64,000 nt of DNA. Source: Flaccisagitta enflata. Taxonomy: Eukaryota; Chaetognatha; Sagittoidea; Aphragmophora. Location: assembly GCA_965153355.1 (NCBI GenBank), contig OZ231126.1:95046001-95110000 (forward strand), read 5' to 3'. Position 1 is the stretch's first letter. Each line of letters opens with the position of its first letter. The notes under the pieces are model-generated. The model had not been told where the DNA came from and made no database searches. It was given only the letters and a program-made list of their open reading frames with translations. Positions 32,772-43,578 of the stretch are shown one piece after another. A program made the translations under genes and the position numbers.

Positions 32772-33535
32772 CCCTGCTTTCAATATCAAGTGTTACCAGC
32801 AAAACCTTTATTGCGTCTAAAATATATATTTTTGGAAATTTTGGTAGGATTTGCCAATAAGTATGTAACCTACCATTTGTTCATGCAAAATTTCTAAGGA
32901 CTGGCCCAAGCCGTTTGGCTTCAACATGATTTTGAATAAAAATGAGATAAACCTCATTAGTGGATTTTTTTAAAATTTGATTAACTGACACTGTGACATT
33001 TAATCAATGTCATTTCCTGACAAATCAAGCAAAAATGGCCAGATTCGCCCGAAAGAAGGATATTAGTCTCAATTTATATACCTCTGTAGAAAAAGACCAA
33101 ATCATTGAAATCTATAACAAAAATCTGGGTTTTCCTTTGGATTTTTGAAGTTTGAGCAGGTTTCAAATAACAGCAACTGTATTTGAGCGCCAAAATTCTT
33201 AGAGAATGGTAAAAAGCTAAAATAATACAAAGTAAGTGTCAATTATTGACTATACATGACTTATTTGGTCATTCCAGCTCATGATGCACAAGGTCTATAA
33301 GGGTTCATACATACAAAATTACTCAAAAATGTGTTTTTTTTTGGCAAATTTTGCTAAAATTTCATCAAATTTCAAAAACATGTGGACATTAAACGGCTAG
33401 ACCCAGCATGACAAAATTTTGCATGAAATAATGGTAAGTTATATTCTGTAAGACAAAACCAACCGGATTTTCCAAAAATAAATAGTTTAGACGCAACAAA
33501 GGTTTTGCTGGTAACAGTCGATATTGAAAGCAGGG
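32772..33535. mobile_element. Nested palindromic element I (764 bp)
   Basis: The ends CCCTGCTTTCAATATC / GATATTGAAAGCAGGG are exact inverses, with TA immediately outside both. The uninterrupted sister arm near 35,680-35,700 gives the empty site, GTTTTACTGTCATAGG in inverse orientation, consistent with insertion at TA (TG there). Inside, GTCTAAA..TTTTTGGAAA recurs inverted; the centre is diverged. Confidence 0.8.
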
Positions 33536-33627
33536 TATCATGGGTAATAGGTGATTGTTGGGAAAATGGCCAAATTTGGTCACTTTTGCCTCAAATTTAG
33601 GCCACTTCACCTTTGAAATCGAACCTA

Positions 33628-34635
33628 AAATCCATGAGATTATTAAACTAGAGCTTTAGAGCTAACCAGTGGTGCAATCTGCATGTTTTTACCTTTGTTT
33701 GTTTAGATTTGAAAGAGTTTTTAAGATGGGGCTTGAGAGGGCTTTTTTGCAGCATTAAAATATGGGGGTAATTTGGACATTTTTCACATTTTTCACTATA
33801 TTGCAGCTTTGGATAGACCAAACTATAAAAAAATTGGTGACCAAATTGAAGAGTTTTTGATGCTGTAACTGATTCTGGAAAAATTTTGGAACAATATGGC
33901 CTCAAAAACATTTCATTCACTCTCAAAGCAGGTGAAAAAAGATAAATTTTAATGTCATATAGTTTATTTTTCATTGAAAAATTATGCCACTTCCAAACTG
34001 AAAATTAACTCAAAATTCATGAGCAAATCAAACTACAGCTCAAGAGCTAATCAGTGGTGCAATCAGCATATTTCTATGTTTAATCTTTTAAGATTTTAGA
34101 GTCTTTCAAAGACAAAGGGGTATGAGGATCATTTTTGTCATTATACTCTTTCGTCTTTGAATTTTTGTCAAATATAGATGCAGAATTGTTTTGACATGCC
34201 GATTGCACCACTGATTAGCTCTTGAGCTGTAGTTTGATTTGCTCATGAATTTTAGGTCAATTTTCAGTTTGGAAGTGGCATAACTTTTCACTGAAAAGTT
34301 ACCTAAATGACACTAAAATTTGATTTTTTTGACCTGCTCTGAGAGTGAATATAATTTTTTTGAGGCCATATCGATCCAAAATTTTTCCAGAATCAGTTAG
34401 AGCATCAAAACCTCTCCAATTTGGTCACCAATTTTTTAAAGTTTGGTCGATCCAAAGCTGCAATATAGTGAAAAACGTGAAAAATGTCCAAATAACCCCC
34501 TGATTTTATGCCGCAAAAAAGCTCTCTCAAGCCCCATCTTTAAAACTCTCTCAGATCTAAATAAACAAAGATAAAAATATGCGGATTGCACTACTGGTTA
34601 GCTCTTGAGCTCTAGTTTAATAATCTCATGGATTT
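33628..34635. mobile_element. Nested palindromic element II (1,008 bp)
   Basis: The ends AAATCCATGAGATTATTAAA and its inverse match perfectly over at least 28 bp, with TA on both sides. The empty site in the sister arm reads GAACCTAACCTTGG, against GAACC-TA-[element]-TA-ACCTTGG here: a clean TA target duplication. The arms meet near 34,130. It is more intact than element I. Confidence 0.85.
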
Positions 34636-35999
34636 TAACCTTGGCGTCATAAAAAATGGCGGATTTTTAAAACCTTTTTTAACCAACTTAATTTGAAAGA
34701 AACTTAAGAAAATTGGTGCTGGTTGGAAAGATGTTCGAAAGATCTTTCATTTGAGTCGTGTCGCGACATTGTAGCTCAAACGGTTTAGAAGCTACAGAAA
34801 TTTAAAAAAACACTATACTTTTTTCACCCTTACGGTGTATCATGAAAAACAGTTTGCTTATATTTTCATTGCTACTAAAATGATAGAAGACTTTGTCCAA
34901 ATGCCTTGAAATTTTAGATGATGTCTAACTTGTGTGTCTTTTGATACTGGTTCAAATTTTGTAAGAATCGGAAATTGTTTTCTATGATTTTTGCATAATC
35001 CTTTATTGTGCCTTGTCAAAATTCCTGAAAAATGATGCAATTTTAAAAAAAAACCTACATTTATTTCTGAATGGTTTGAGGTGATTACTTTTTTGAAAGA
35101 GGGCCCAAAATATAGATCATTGTAAGGGCTCAAAGAGTGTCTTAGATTTTTCTTAATTAACCATATCTTCTTGAACAAAACACTTAATGAATCGTAATCA
35201 CTAATTCCTTCAAACCACAGTTTTGCAAACCAACATTAAAATCTTTTGCATGGTAGAAATGATAGTAAAAGTTATCCGATTTGGATAAAATTTTAGGAGC
35301 TGCTAGAGGAAAGTATGTCTTACCTCAATGTCAATTTTTGTCTCAATCGGATGAAATTTAGTAGGGTTTTTAACAGATTGTTTTTATGTTATGATCACTT
35401 ACACACCGTAAGGGCAAAAAAGTGTAGTGTTTTTCAAATTACTGTAGCTTCTAAACCGTTTGAGCTACAATGTCGCGACACGACTCAAATGAAAGATCTT
35501 TCGAAGATCTTTCTAACCATCACTGACTTTCCTTAGTTTCTTTCAAATTAAGTTGGTTAAAAAAGGTTTTAAAAATCCGCCATTTTTTATGACGCCAAGG
35601 TTAGGTTCGATTTTAACGGTGAAGTGGCCTAAATTTGAGGCCAAAGTGACCAAATTTGGACATTTTCCCAACAACTACCTATTACCTATGACAGTAAAAC
35701 CAAAACCGTTACTCCAGGGAGTTAGAAAATCCTTAACAAGACCTGAAATTGCTTTTTAATACAATAAAGTACCAATTCAATTGCGAACCGGCCTTCCCCT
35801 ATGAATATGGGGGCATAACAGAACGTCTGCTGGCTAGTCATTCAATACTTATTCTGCTTCATATCAAAACTCATCAACTGCCACAGTGGGTGCGAGACTG
35901 CGAGCTTCTCGCGTCAGCGTGGCCAGGAGAGAATTTCTTCCCAGATTTGGTCACGCATAGTTGAGCGCATAAAACGACTCAAAAAGCCCTCAAAAAGCG

Positions 36000-36690
36000 A
36001 ATACTTTTCTCGCTCTCTTTCTCTCAAGCCAACTTGCTGCACGCGGGGGTAAATCTTTTGGGCCAACTTGTTGGTTTAACGGCTTTCGGCGGCAGCAGCC
36101 TCGAATTTCTCTCCGCGCGGGATCAACCCTTCTTCAGTCAGTCCGCTCTCTGCCAACATAGACTGAGCCCAGTTAGAAAACGCAGCAGCCTTCCTTTTTC
36201 GTTACTCGCGGTCCCAGATGAAAAATCCTTTCCTCCCACTTAAAAAAAGGCGAGGGGATTGAATTAACAAAATCATTTTGCGCTGAGGTTTTTTTTTCTC
36301 CTTTCGCCTTTCTTTCAATTTTAGTTCTCTCCCTTCTTCCTCGCGGGAAAAGCGTTTTTTTTTTGTATTTTCTTTCACGAGAAAGTATAATTCTTCATAA
36401 GATCTTTTCTCTTTTTTTCTCCTCATTGAACTTGGGGTTTTAGTTGGTGCAGCAGCGACCGCTTCTGCCGGGAAACCACTTTTCCACTATGCGTTAAAAA
36501 AAGTCTATCTCACGGGTTTGTTTTCTTTCACCACCACCACTACCACCAAAAGTCCACCATTCATTCTTTCCCCCCCCCCTTTTTTCCTTTTTCTCCATTC
36601 CTTCTCCGAATCGTTTAGATTTCGCGTAGTACCCCGACTTCCCGCGCCCCAATCCCAAAATTTGATCCTTTTTTCTTAGACAATGAACTC
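36000..36690. other. Single-copy region, GC-balanced
   Basis: Non-repetitive sequence with CpG-containing stretches (CTCTCCGCGCGGGATC), GCATAAAACG at ~35,970 and TTCAGTCAGTCCG at ~36,132. It could be promoter-like, but the signals are weak. No ATG frame looks coding. Confidence 0.25.
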
Positions 36691-36819
36691 TCAAAGCAAG
36701 CCATAATCAAATTTCTGGGCGTAGACTCCGGGCTCTGAATCGCGAGGTTCACTTTCGAGAAAAAGAATCACATAAACGCCTTTAAAGGATTTTGCCTTAA
36801 AAAGTTTAGTGACTATTTG

Positions 36820-36820
<1 letters not shown>

Positions 36821-36875
<55 letters not shown>

Positions 36876-36898
36876 CAGAGACTCGCACAGGGACATAC
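36821..36898. repeat. (GA)n/(GACA)n microsatellite
   Basis: GA for 34 bp, then GACAGAGACAGA-type steps. From 36,910 to 37,136 I see no feature. Confidence 0.93.
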
Positions 36899-37136
36899 AG
36901 ACAGACAGATTTGAGAACTTCAACTAAATATGCATTAGACATACAATAGATGATTTCGATTTAACTTTAAACTATTTTTAGTAAAAATCACATCTCGGAA
37001 AGACCAGTACTTAGTTAAAGCTTACCATAACCCACCAGTAAATATTTTATCAGATTTTAAGTCATCCTAAAGACTGTGAAGAGTGTGATTTGTTAGACCG
37101 ACCGAGTGAGGAATTGAAATTGTAAGTCTCACTTCT

Positions 37137-37310
37137 ATGTAGGCGCTGATTTTATTAATGCGAGGTCGATCCTGCTGGTCGCGCCGGCCTATTTCCTTCA
37201 TGCCCCAAGCCAGGAATATGCGTCAATAGGGGCCGGCCAAATCTTTCTATAAACGTGGCAATTCGCGGTGCGACCACGTTTTTCACTCACAGCTCGCTCC
37301 TATGTAATCC
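37137..37310. promoter_or_regulatory. Candidate conserved regulatory block
   Basis: Single-copy, with TTTTATTAATGCGAGGTCG (homeobox-like AT core), CCTATTTCC and TTCTATAAACG (TATA-like) close together, 10 kb after the developmental-regulator exon. Purely an inference from composition and position. Confidence 0.2.
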
Positions 37311-37311
37311 A

Positions 37312-37327
37312 TGTGTGTGTGTCTGTA

Positions 37328-37398
<71 letters not shown>

Positions 37399-37400
37399 CA
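37312..37400. repeat. (GT)n(GA)n microsatellite
   Basis: GT run to 37,384, then GAGAGAGAGAGA and GACAGACA steps to about 37,443. A short (GC)n at 37,677-37,688 with GAGA follows later. Confidence 0.95.
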
Positions 37401-37999
37401 GATAGAAAGACAGACAGACGGACATAGAGAGCAAGAGACAGACAGAGTTAGACAAGCTGTTAGATGCTAAGCAGTCTAAGCAACAGACATGCTCGAAGAT
37501 CGTGCCGAACTAGGCAACGATGCGGCCTGATGGCTTCTCCAAATAGAATGAAAAAATCAATCAAAACTAGGCCAAAGAATAATTTATAGAGATAGGATGT
37601 TACACAATCATCCTTAGAACTGCTATTAAGGAAATCAAACAAATTTCAGTTTTCAGAAGCAACTATAGGCTCCACCGCGCGCGCGCGAGCGAGAGAGAGA
37701 GAAAGAAATTTTTTTTGTGATAGCAAAAAGAGCATCTAAGAACTTCTAGATGCCTATGAACAAGCCCGATCGGGCAACGATGTGTCTTGCATCTTTGCAT
37801 GTATTGACTTCGGCTGATTTGGTGACTTCAAGTCACTGAGTTGGATGGATAGACAGAAGAAACGATAGACGAGTGTGACTTGATATGTAACATCTTCGCG
37901 GCTGAAAAAAAGCCGAAAACTGCAGGCAAACACCCTATCATAGAGATGCTAGGACGCATCTAAAAAGCCGCATGGACGCTGGTTGTAACTGCGTTAGTT

Positions 38000-38510
38000 C
38001 GTGCATTCACATACACATACTGTAAAACATTACTTACACATGAACAAAGTAAGAATAACTAACATGCCAAATTTCAACCTAAGGCGCAATGGGAGCGGAA
38101 ATAGGCGGATTGCCTCCATCGCTCCTGTCACTCAATTACTAGTGGCCGTAGGCTCAGCTTCAGTGGGTACTCGGTTTTCCCATCCACCAAATTCTGTTGT
38201 TGGCCACGTTGGCGCTGAAAGAATTGATCATTGCTCAAAACAGATATTGATTGACGCAAAATGACCTCAGTTTGGAAGAGACTGGGGGAACTCACAAACC
38301 TCTTACACGACCGGGACATTTTCATTGATCAAGCCGTTTCAAGTTCCATCCTGGCCTTGTTCACCAGCGTCTATGAACCTGAGCCACGTCGACCGCCGCA
38401 GCTCCAGGGAAAAGACAAGTTAAAAGCGGCCCACGCACTTTCCATCTTATCCCTTCCTCTTCCCTCAAAAGAAAAAAAATCTGCGAATGAGGAGATTTTT
38501 TAAAATCCCT
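38000..38510 (+). other. Single-copy region with an 80-codon ATG frame
   Basis: Balanced composition, no repeats. ATG at 38,261 opens an 80-codon frame to 38,503 (begins MTSVWKRLGELTNLLHDRD) with a mixed amino-acid make-up. No signal peptide, domain or family recognised; it is not bounded by clear splice sites. It could be a lineage-specific small gene or, more likely, chance in conserved non-coding DNA. Confidence 0.15.
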
Positions 38511-38591
38511 TCCGTATCAGAGCTCGGTTTCGTAGTTTCGTACCAACTTATTTTTCTTTTGAACCAAAAAACCTAAATGAATTCCTACACT

Positions 38592-38650
38592 AACAAGGCC
38601 GGATACAGGGCTTTCCAAGTCGCGTATGAATGGGCAGGGGCGGGGGCAAG
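38592..38650. mobile_element. Family A left end
   Basis: AACAAGGCCGGATACAGGG, then AGTCGCGTATGAATGGGCAG; it runs into a family B copy. Confidence 0.6.
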
Positions 38651-38664
38651 GACAGTTAGCTAGT

Positions 38665-39000
38665 CATCTATGGCTGCAGCCCTAGAGGGCCAATACAATG
38701 TCCTTTAGGACGCAGGGATGAATTTCTAAACATCCTGAGGGGGTATATTTTGAACATGCCTCAGATGACTAATTTGCATCAATGAATGTGGATTTGAGGC
38801 CTGGTGAACTAATTTGACAACAGGAGTGCCAGATTGAGGCCTGGGAGGGCTTATTTGAAAACTTGGAAGGCAAAATCCAGGCCTGGGAGTGGTGATTTGA
38901 GGCCAACCAGTCGCCCAAGGGCAGTATGTTATATGTGGTCAGCGATACCCGTTGCCTTACTTAGCATGACTGTGAATATGAGCAAGAGGAAGCAGGGCAG
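38665..39000. mobile_element. Family B remnant, inverse tail first
   Basis: GGCTGCAGCCCTAGAGGGCC..GTCCTTTAGGACGCAGGG is a left tip. Decayed units (TTTGAGGCCTGG) follow, then the tail module in inverse orientation (GGGCAGTATG..GTGGTCAGCGATACCCGTTGCC). Confidence 0.55.
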
Positions 39001-39640
39001 CAGCCCTGAAGGGGGCTAAGTCTGAAGAACACAGGGAGACTTTTGTTCGTCTATCCGTTTGTCTGTTAGTCCCTGCCAGGCCCTTTCAGCCCTGAAATCT
39101 GCCCTCTCGGGCCTCAAATCTGCCCTCTCGGGCCTCAAATCTGCCCTCTCGGGCCTCAAATCTGCCCTCTCGGGCCTCAAATCTGCCCTCTCGGGCCTCA
39201 AATCTGCCCTCTCGGGCCTCAAATCTGCCCTCTCGGGCCTCAAATCTGCCCTCTCGGGCCTCAAATCTGCCCTCTCGGGCTCAAATCTGCCCTCTCGGGC
39301 TCAAATCTGCCCCCTCTCGGGCTCAAATCTGCCTCCTCTCGGCCTCAACCTGCCCTCTCGCGCCTCAAATCTGCCCTCTCGCTCAAATCTGCCCTCTCGC
39401 GCCTCAAATCTGCCCTCTCGCCTCAAATCTGCCCTCTCGCGCCTCAAATCTGCCCTCTCGCGCCTCAAATCTGCCCTCTCGCGCCTCAAATCTGCCCTCT
39501 CGCGCCTCAAATCTGCCCTCTCGCGCCTCAAATCTGCCCTCTCGCGCCTCAAATCTGCCCTCTCGCGCCTCAAATCTGCCCTCTCGCGCCTCAAATCTGC
39601 CCTCTCGCGCCTCAAATCTAGGGTCGGAGGGTCGGATCTG
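38996..39640. mobile_element. Family B left end with 21-bp array
   Basis: GGGCAGCAGCCCTGAAGGGG..GAAGAACACAGGGAGACTTT, then from 39,080 about 25 copies of CTCTCGGGCCTCAAATCTGCC. From 39,355 CTCTCGCG replaces CTCTCGGG, giving two homogenised blocks with indel-rich units at the boundary. Because 21 is a multiple of 3, long frames appear on both strands; they are artefacts. Confidence 0.88.
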
Positions 39641-39744
39641 AAAGGCCTGAGTTGGGTCTGAAAAGTCTGATATGGGGTCTGAGAGGCTTGATTTGAGGTC
39701 TAAGAGGCCAGACAGATGACCTATGATTTTACACAGGATGATTT

Positions 39745-40239
39745 TTGGGGTCCATTTTTGAAGTCCTGTAGAACACAGGGGTACTTTTATTCATTTGTCC
39801 GTCCGTCTGTCCGTCCATCCGTCCATCCATCCGTCCGTCCATTTTTCCCCTCCTAGGCCCTCCCAGGCCTAAAATCCGCCCTCTCAGGCCTTAAATCAGC
39901 CCTCTTGGGCTTGAAATTTTCCCTCTCAGGCCTGAAATCTGCCCTCTCAGGCCTTGAATCTGTCCTCTCAAGCATTAAACTATCCTCTCAGGCCTTTAAT
40001 CTGCCCTCTCAGCTCTGAAATCTGCCCTCTCAGGCCTCAAATCTGCCCTCTCAGGCCTTAAATCTGCCCTCTCAGGCCTGAAATCTGCCCTCTCAGACCT
40101 GAAATCTGTCCTCTCTAAGGCCTAAAATATGCAGATTTCAGGCCTGAAAGGGCTTGGGGGAGACTGATGGACAGATGGATGAACGAACAAAAGTCCCCCT
40201 ATATTCTGCTGGACTTTGTCTACTTTGGGGCCGCTGCCC
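39745..40239. mobile_element. Family B element with internal array
   Basis: The left part GAAGTCCTGTAGAACACAGG and (CCGT/CCAT)n lead to an array of CTCAGGCCTGAAATCTGCC (39,850-40,120). The right tip is GAACAAAAGTCCCCCTATAT..GGCCGCTGCCC. Confidence 0.8.
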
Positions 40240-40264
40240 TGCTTCCTCTCACTCTGATTCATAT

Positions 40265-40835
40265 TTAAGGCCTAAGAGGGCAGATTTCAGGCCTAAGAGG
40301 GCAGATTTTAGGCCTGAAAGGATAGATTTTAGGCCTGAGAGGGCAGATTCAAAGCCTGAGAGAGCAGATTCAAAGCCTGAGAGGGCAGATTCAAAGCCTG
40401 AGAGGGCAGATTTTGGGCATGAGAGGGCAGATTTTGGGCATGAGAGGGCAGATTTTGGGCATGAGGGCAGATTTTGGGCATGAGGGCAGATTTTGGGCAT
40501 GAGAGGGCAGATTTTGGGCATGAGAGGGCAGATTTCAGGCCTGAGAGGGCAGATTTCAGGCCTGAGAGGGCAGATTTCAGGCCTGAGAGGGCAGATTTTG
40601 GGCATGAGAGGGCAGATTTCAGGCCTAAGAGGACAGATTTCAGGCCTGAGAGGGCAATTTCAGGCCTGCGAGGGCCTAGGGGGGGACTAACAGACGAACA
40701 AACCAAAGTCCCCCTGTGTTCGACAGGACTTTGTCCCCTTCCAGGCCGCTGCCCTGCTTCCTTTCACTCAGATTCACAACCATACAAATCAGGGCAATGG
40801 GTATCACTGACTACATATTGCCCTTGGGCCAATTT
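40265..40835. mobile_element. Family B array, right tip and tail
   Basis: About 20 copies of GGCCTGAGAGGGCAGATTTC (21 bp; GGGCATGAG variants in the middle), the complement of the array at 39,080. Then the right tip to GCCGCTGCCC at 40,745-40,754 and the tail module TGCTTCC..GGGTATCACTGACTAC. Confidence 0.85.
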
Positions 40836-41212
40836 CAAGCCTGAGTTGGCATATCTAAGGCCTGAGAGGGCTGACTAAAGGCCTGGGAGGGCAGATGTTA
40901 GGCCTGAGAGAACAAATTTGAGGTCTGAAAGGGCAGAATTTAGGCCTGAGAGGCATAATTTGAGACCTGATCAAAAAGCTTGAGGCCTAATTTGAAGCTT
41001 GATAGGGCTGATTTGAAGCCTGAAAGGATGGATTATAGGCCTGAGATGCAGATTCGAGGTCTGAGAGGCCCAATTAGAGGCTTGAGAGGCTCAATGTGAG
41101 GCTTGAAAGGCCTGAAAGGTCTAATCAGAAGCCAAGAGGGGGAACAACAAACAAATGGACGAACAAAAGTCCCTCTGTTCTACAGGACATGTTGCCCTTT
41201 GGGGCCGCTGCC
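40836..41212. mobile_element. Family B copy, decayed array plus right tip
   Basis: Units like GGCCTGAGAGGGCTGATT decay leftwards; GAACAAAAGTCCCTCTGTTC and GGCCGCTGCCC end it. Confidence 0.7.
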
Positions 41213-41311
41213 CAAAAAAGCTTAATGGCCAATAAGGGAGGGGACAGAAGGAAAAAATGGAAGGATGGATTGAAAGTCACAGTAGGATGAACATCTGGAA
41301 ACTCAGCCCAT

Positions 41312-41393
41312 GCCCCCCCCCCCAAAAAAAAAAAACAAGCAGTGTTACAGCTGACCGACATAGTGGTTTATAAAGTTGCGTGCACGCGACTAA
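41312..41393. mobile_element. Family A right end after a C/A homopolymer
   Basis: A C-run and A-run, then GTGTTACAGCTGACCGAC..AAAGTTGCGTGCACGCGACTAA. A second C-run (41,406-41,420) lies 12 bp beyond. From 41,425 to 42,170 is single-copy DNA, no gene seen. Confidence 0.6.
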
Positions 41394-42177
41394 GAACTAC
41401 CCTGCCCCCCCCCCCCCCCCGCACCCTCGTCTCGGTCGTTTTGCCTCCACTTTCACTTTCTTTCCCCCCCCCTCTCAATCTCCATCATCCACCAAGCGCA
41501 TGAAAAAAATCGCCTCGAGACATTCGACTCTAGAGTGCGTTCGAGGCAATCTTAGGCGGTTTTGAGAAGGGCGTAAACCCCAAAAAATCTCCGACTTTTA
41601 CAAATACAGAATCTCCTAGAGACATAGGAAGGACGACGCGTCATACACCCACACATGCGGTGGAAAGAGCAGAATTGGTTGCAAAATCGTCATCGGGGAT
41701 GGTCGATCCATATCTTAAATCATCAAAATATCTTTGAAAGATATTATCAGAATCAAATATCGAGCTCAAGGACTGGGTTAAAGCCTCAAGGCTAGGTGAC
41801 AGGATCAGGACAAAGGCAGGACTAAGGCTGGAGTAAGTTGGTCATGGGAGGCGGGAGCTAGGATCTTACACAAACAGTATGGAGGGATTGTTAAACTAGA
41901 GACTACGAGCGTGAAAGGATACATGGGGGAAATAAAACGTCATTTACTGCTACATAGTGACATCCTCAAATATTTACCTATTTAACTATCTCAATCTGCC
42001 AGCGCCGAAATTGCGCAAAAAGAGGGATCCCATCCAAAAGTGGTTCCCATATCCCGTGTTTGAATGAGAGAGAATCCCTTAAGGGGACCGCGCAGCGGCA
42101 GGAGGGTTTGTTGATCGAGCGATGACGAGATTGAAAAGCAGCAGTGGGCCCGTTTTTAACAGCAGCGCAGCGGGCCC

Positions 42178-42435
42178 TGGATCTCCCGGCTCGCCAGCCT
42201 CGAGGCAGGGATTTGATCCTTTAGGCTAGGATTTGACCTTTGAGGCTGGGATTTGAGCCTTGAGGCTGGATTTTGAGTCAGGGAGGGGGGATGGAGAAGA
42301 CAAAGAAAAAATTTCCCCATGTGAGTGAAAGCATAGGACATCGACTCCTTTGGGGCTGCTGCCCTGTTCCCTTTGTCAAATGCAAGCACAATCAACTTAG
42401 GCAGGGCATGGGTACCGCTGACCATCTTACGCTTT
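42178..42435. mobile_element. Family B relative, GGGATTTGA array
   Basis: An array of GAGGCTGGGATTTGAGCCTT (42,195-42,275), then TTTCCCCATGTGAGTGAAAG and GGGGCTGCTGCCCTG with a tail (GGGCATGGGTACCGCTGACC). It is the same sub-family as 12,872-13,177. Confidence 0.65.
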
Positions 42436-42437
42436 TT

Positions 42438-43263
42438 GGGCAGCGGCCCCAAAGGGCCACGTCCTACACTCTTTTTATTGAGTAAGGACAAAGTTTATAG
42501 AGGACATGAGGCTGAAATTTTGCCAAAAATTAAGGACATTTTAAGGACAAAGCCCAGCCTCAGATTTGTAAAAAAAATTTAGATTGTTATTATGCGAACT
42601 ATAGAAAGTTACAACATTTTTGTTCAATGACATACTTTTTTTATTACCTATTACATCTAACCTGTATTTACTCATACTGAACATAAGTCATTTTAAAAAG
42701 TATAATGTAATATTACAATATTGTAATAGTATGAAATTTATAAAAAAATATTAAGGACACGCTAAGAACATTTCAACTTAAGATTTGCAAAAATTTAAGG
42801 ACATCCCAGGCCCAGAAAAGTTTTACTGGTCCTTAAAAACTGAAAAGAGTGTAGAACACAGGGTGAATTTTGAGACATCCGTCCGTCCGTCCTTCTGTCC
42901 AGTCCGTCCATCTGTCCATCTGTCCATCCGTCAGTCACACTATCAAGGCCTCGCCAGCGGCCCCCAAGGCGCCTCAGTCCTGTAGAACTCCGAGGCATCA
43001 AATCAGCCCTCTTGGCTCAAATCAGCCCCCCCCCCACCTCAAATCTGTCCTCCAGACCTCAAATCTGCCTTCCAGACCTTCAATTATCCCTCCCTCCAAG
43101 CATGAAACCAGCCCTCCAAACCTTAATTATTCCCTCCAGCCCTCAAATATACCTCAGTGGCCTAAATCAGCCATCTAGAGCCCCTCAGGACAGACGGAAG
43201 GACGGACGTCTCGAAATTCCCCCCTGTGTTCTACAGGACATCGGCCCTTTGGGGCCGCTGCCC
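42438..43263. mobile_element. Family B element interrupted by a MITE
   Basis: Left tip GGGCAGCGGCCCCAAAGGG..GTCCTA is broken at 42,467. The family sequence resumes at 42,852 with TAGAACACAGG, (CCGT)n and a decayed array (CTCAAATCTGCCTTCCAGAC). The right tip is CCCCTGTGTTCTACAGGACA..GGCCGCTGCCC. Confidence 0.75.
42467..42851. mobile_element. 385-bp TA-flanked MITE inside a family B element
   Basis: Ends CACTCTTTTTATTGAGTAAGGAC-like and the inverse (GTCCTTAAAAACTGAAAAGAGTG), with TA outside both. It sits between GTCCTA and TAGAACACAGG of the host, whose consensus is GTCCTGTAGAACACAGG. The interior is AT-rich with repeated TTAAGGACA. No transposase. Confidence 0.7.
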
Positions 43264-43340
43264 TGCTCTCACTCCACTTCTTCACTGGATCACTCCCAGC
43301 AGGGCATTGGGTACCGCTGACCCTGTGCGATCCTTGGATG
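43264..43340. repeat. Family B tail module
   Basis: TGCTCTCACTCC..AGCAGGGCATTGGGTACCGCTGACC, as at 2,775. Confidence 0.6.
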
Positions 43341-43399
43341 ACTAGTTAGACTATTTCTTCCCTTCTTTCTCCATCCCCCCTTGGCTTCCTGGAGATAAT

Positions 43400-43520
43400 T
43401 TTCACCAAATTCTGCTCAATTCTGCTCAATTCTGCCAAATTTGGCCTAATTCTGCAATATTTTACCAATTTCTGCCAAGTTCTGCTAAATTCTGCAAAAT
43501 TCTGCAAAATTCTGCAAAAT
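43400..43520. repeat. 10-11-bp array (TTCTGCAAAAT)n
   Basis: Repeats of ATTCTGCTCA/ATTCTGCAAA. The same wording resumes at 44,553-44,592, beyond the palindrome, suggesting that the palindrome inserted into the array. Confidence 0.8.
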
Positions 43521-43578
43521 TGTGTGTTTGTTTGATGTATGCAACTGTCGAAACTTTTTTGACGATTATAATAACTAG

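Larger units (their letters stand above)
32627..35838. mobile_element. Large palindromic element with two nested palindromic insertions
   Basis: The right half, about 35,135-35,838, is contiguous. Its inverted partner is split into 32,627-32,771, 33,536-33,627 and 34,636-~35,120. Matching wording includes GTTATGCCCCCATATTCATA, AGGCCGGTTCGCAATT, GGCCACTTCACC and GACGCCAAGG. The two interruptions are themselves palindromes flanked by TA, described separately. No transposase frame. The outer target duplication is not clear. Confidence 0.85.

Noticed and set aside
39059-40878. Leu/Ser/Gly and Arg/Glu repeat frames
   Set aside because: 21-bp units keep both strands open; they are element interiors with indels that shift the frame.
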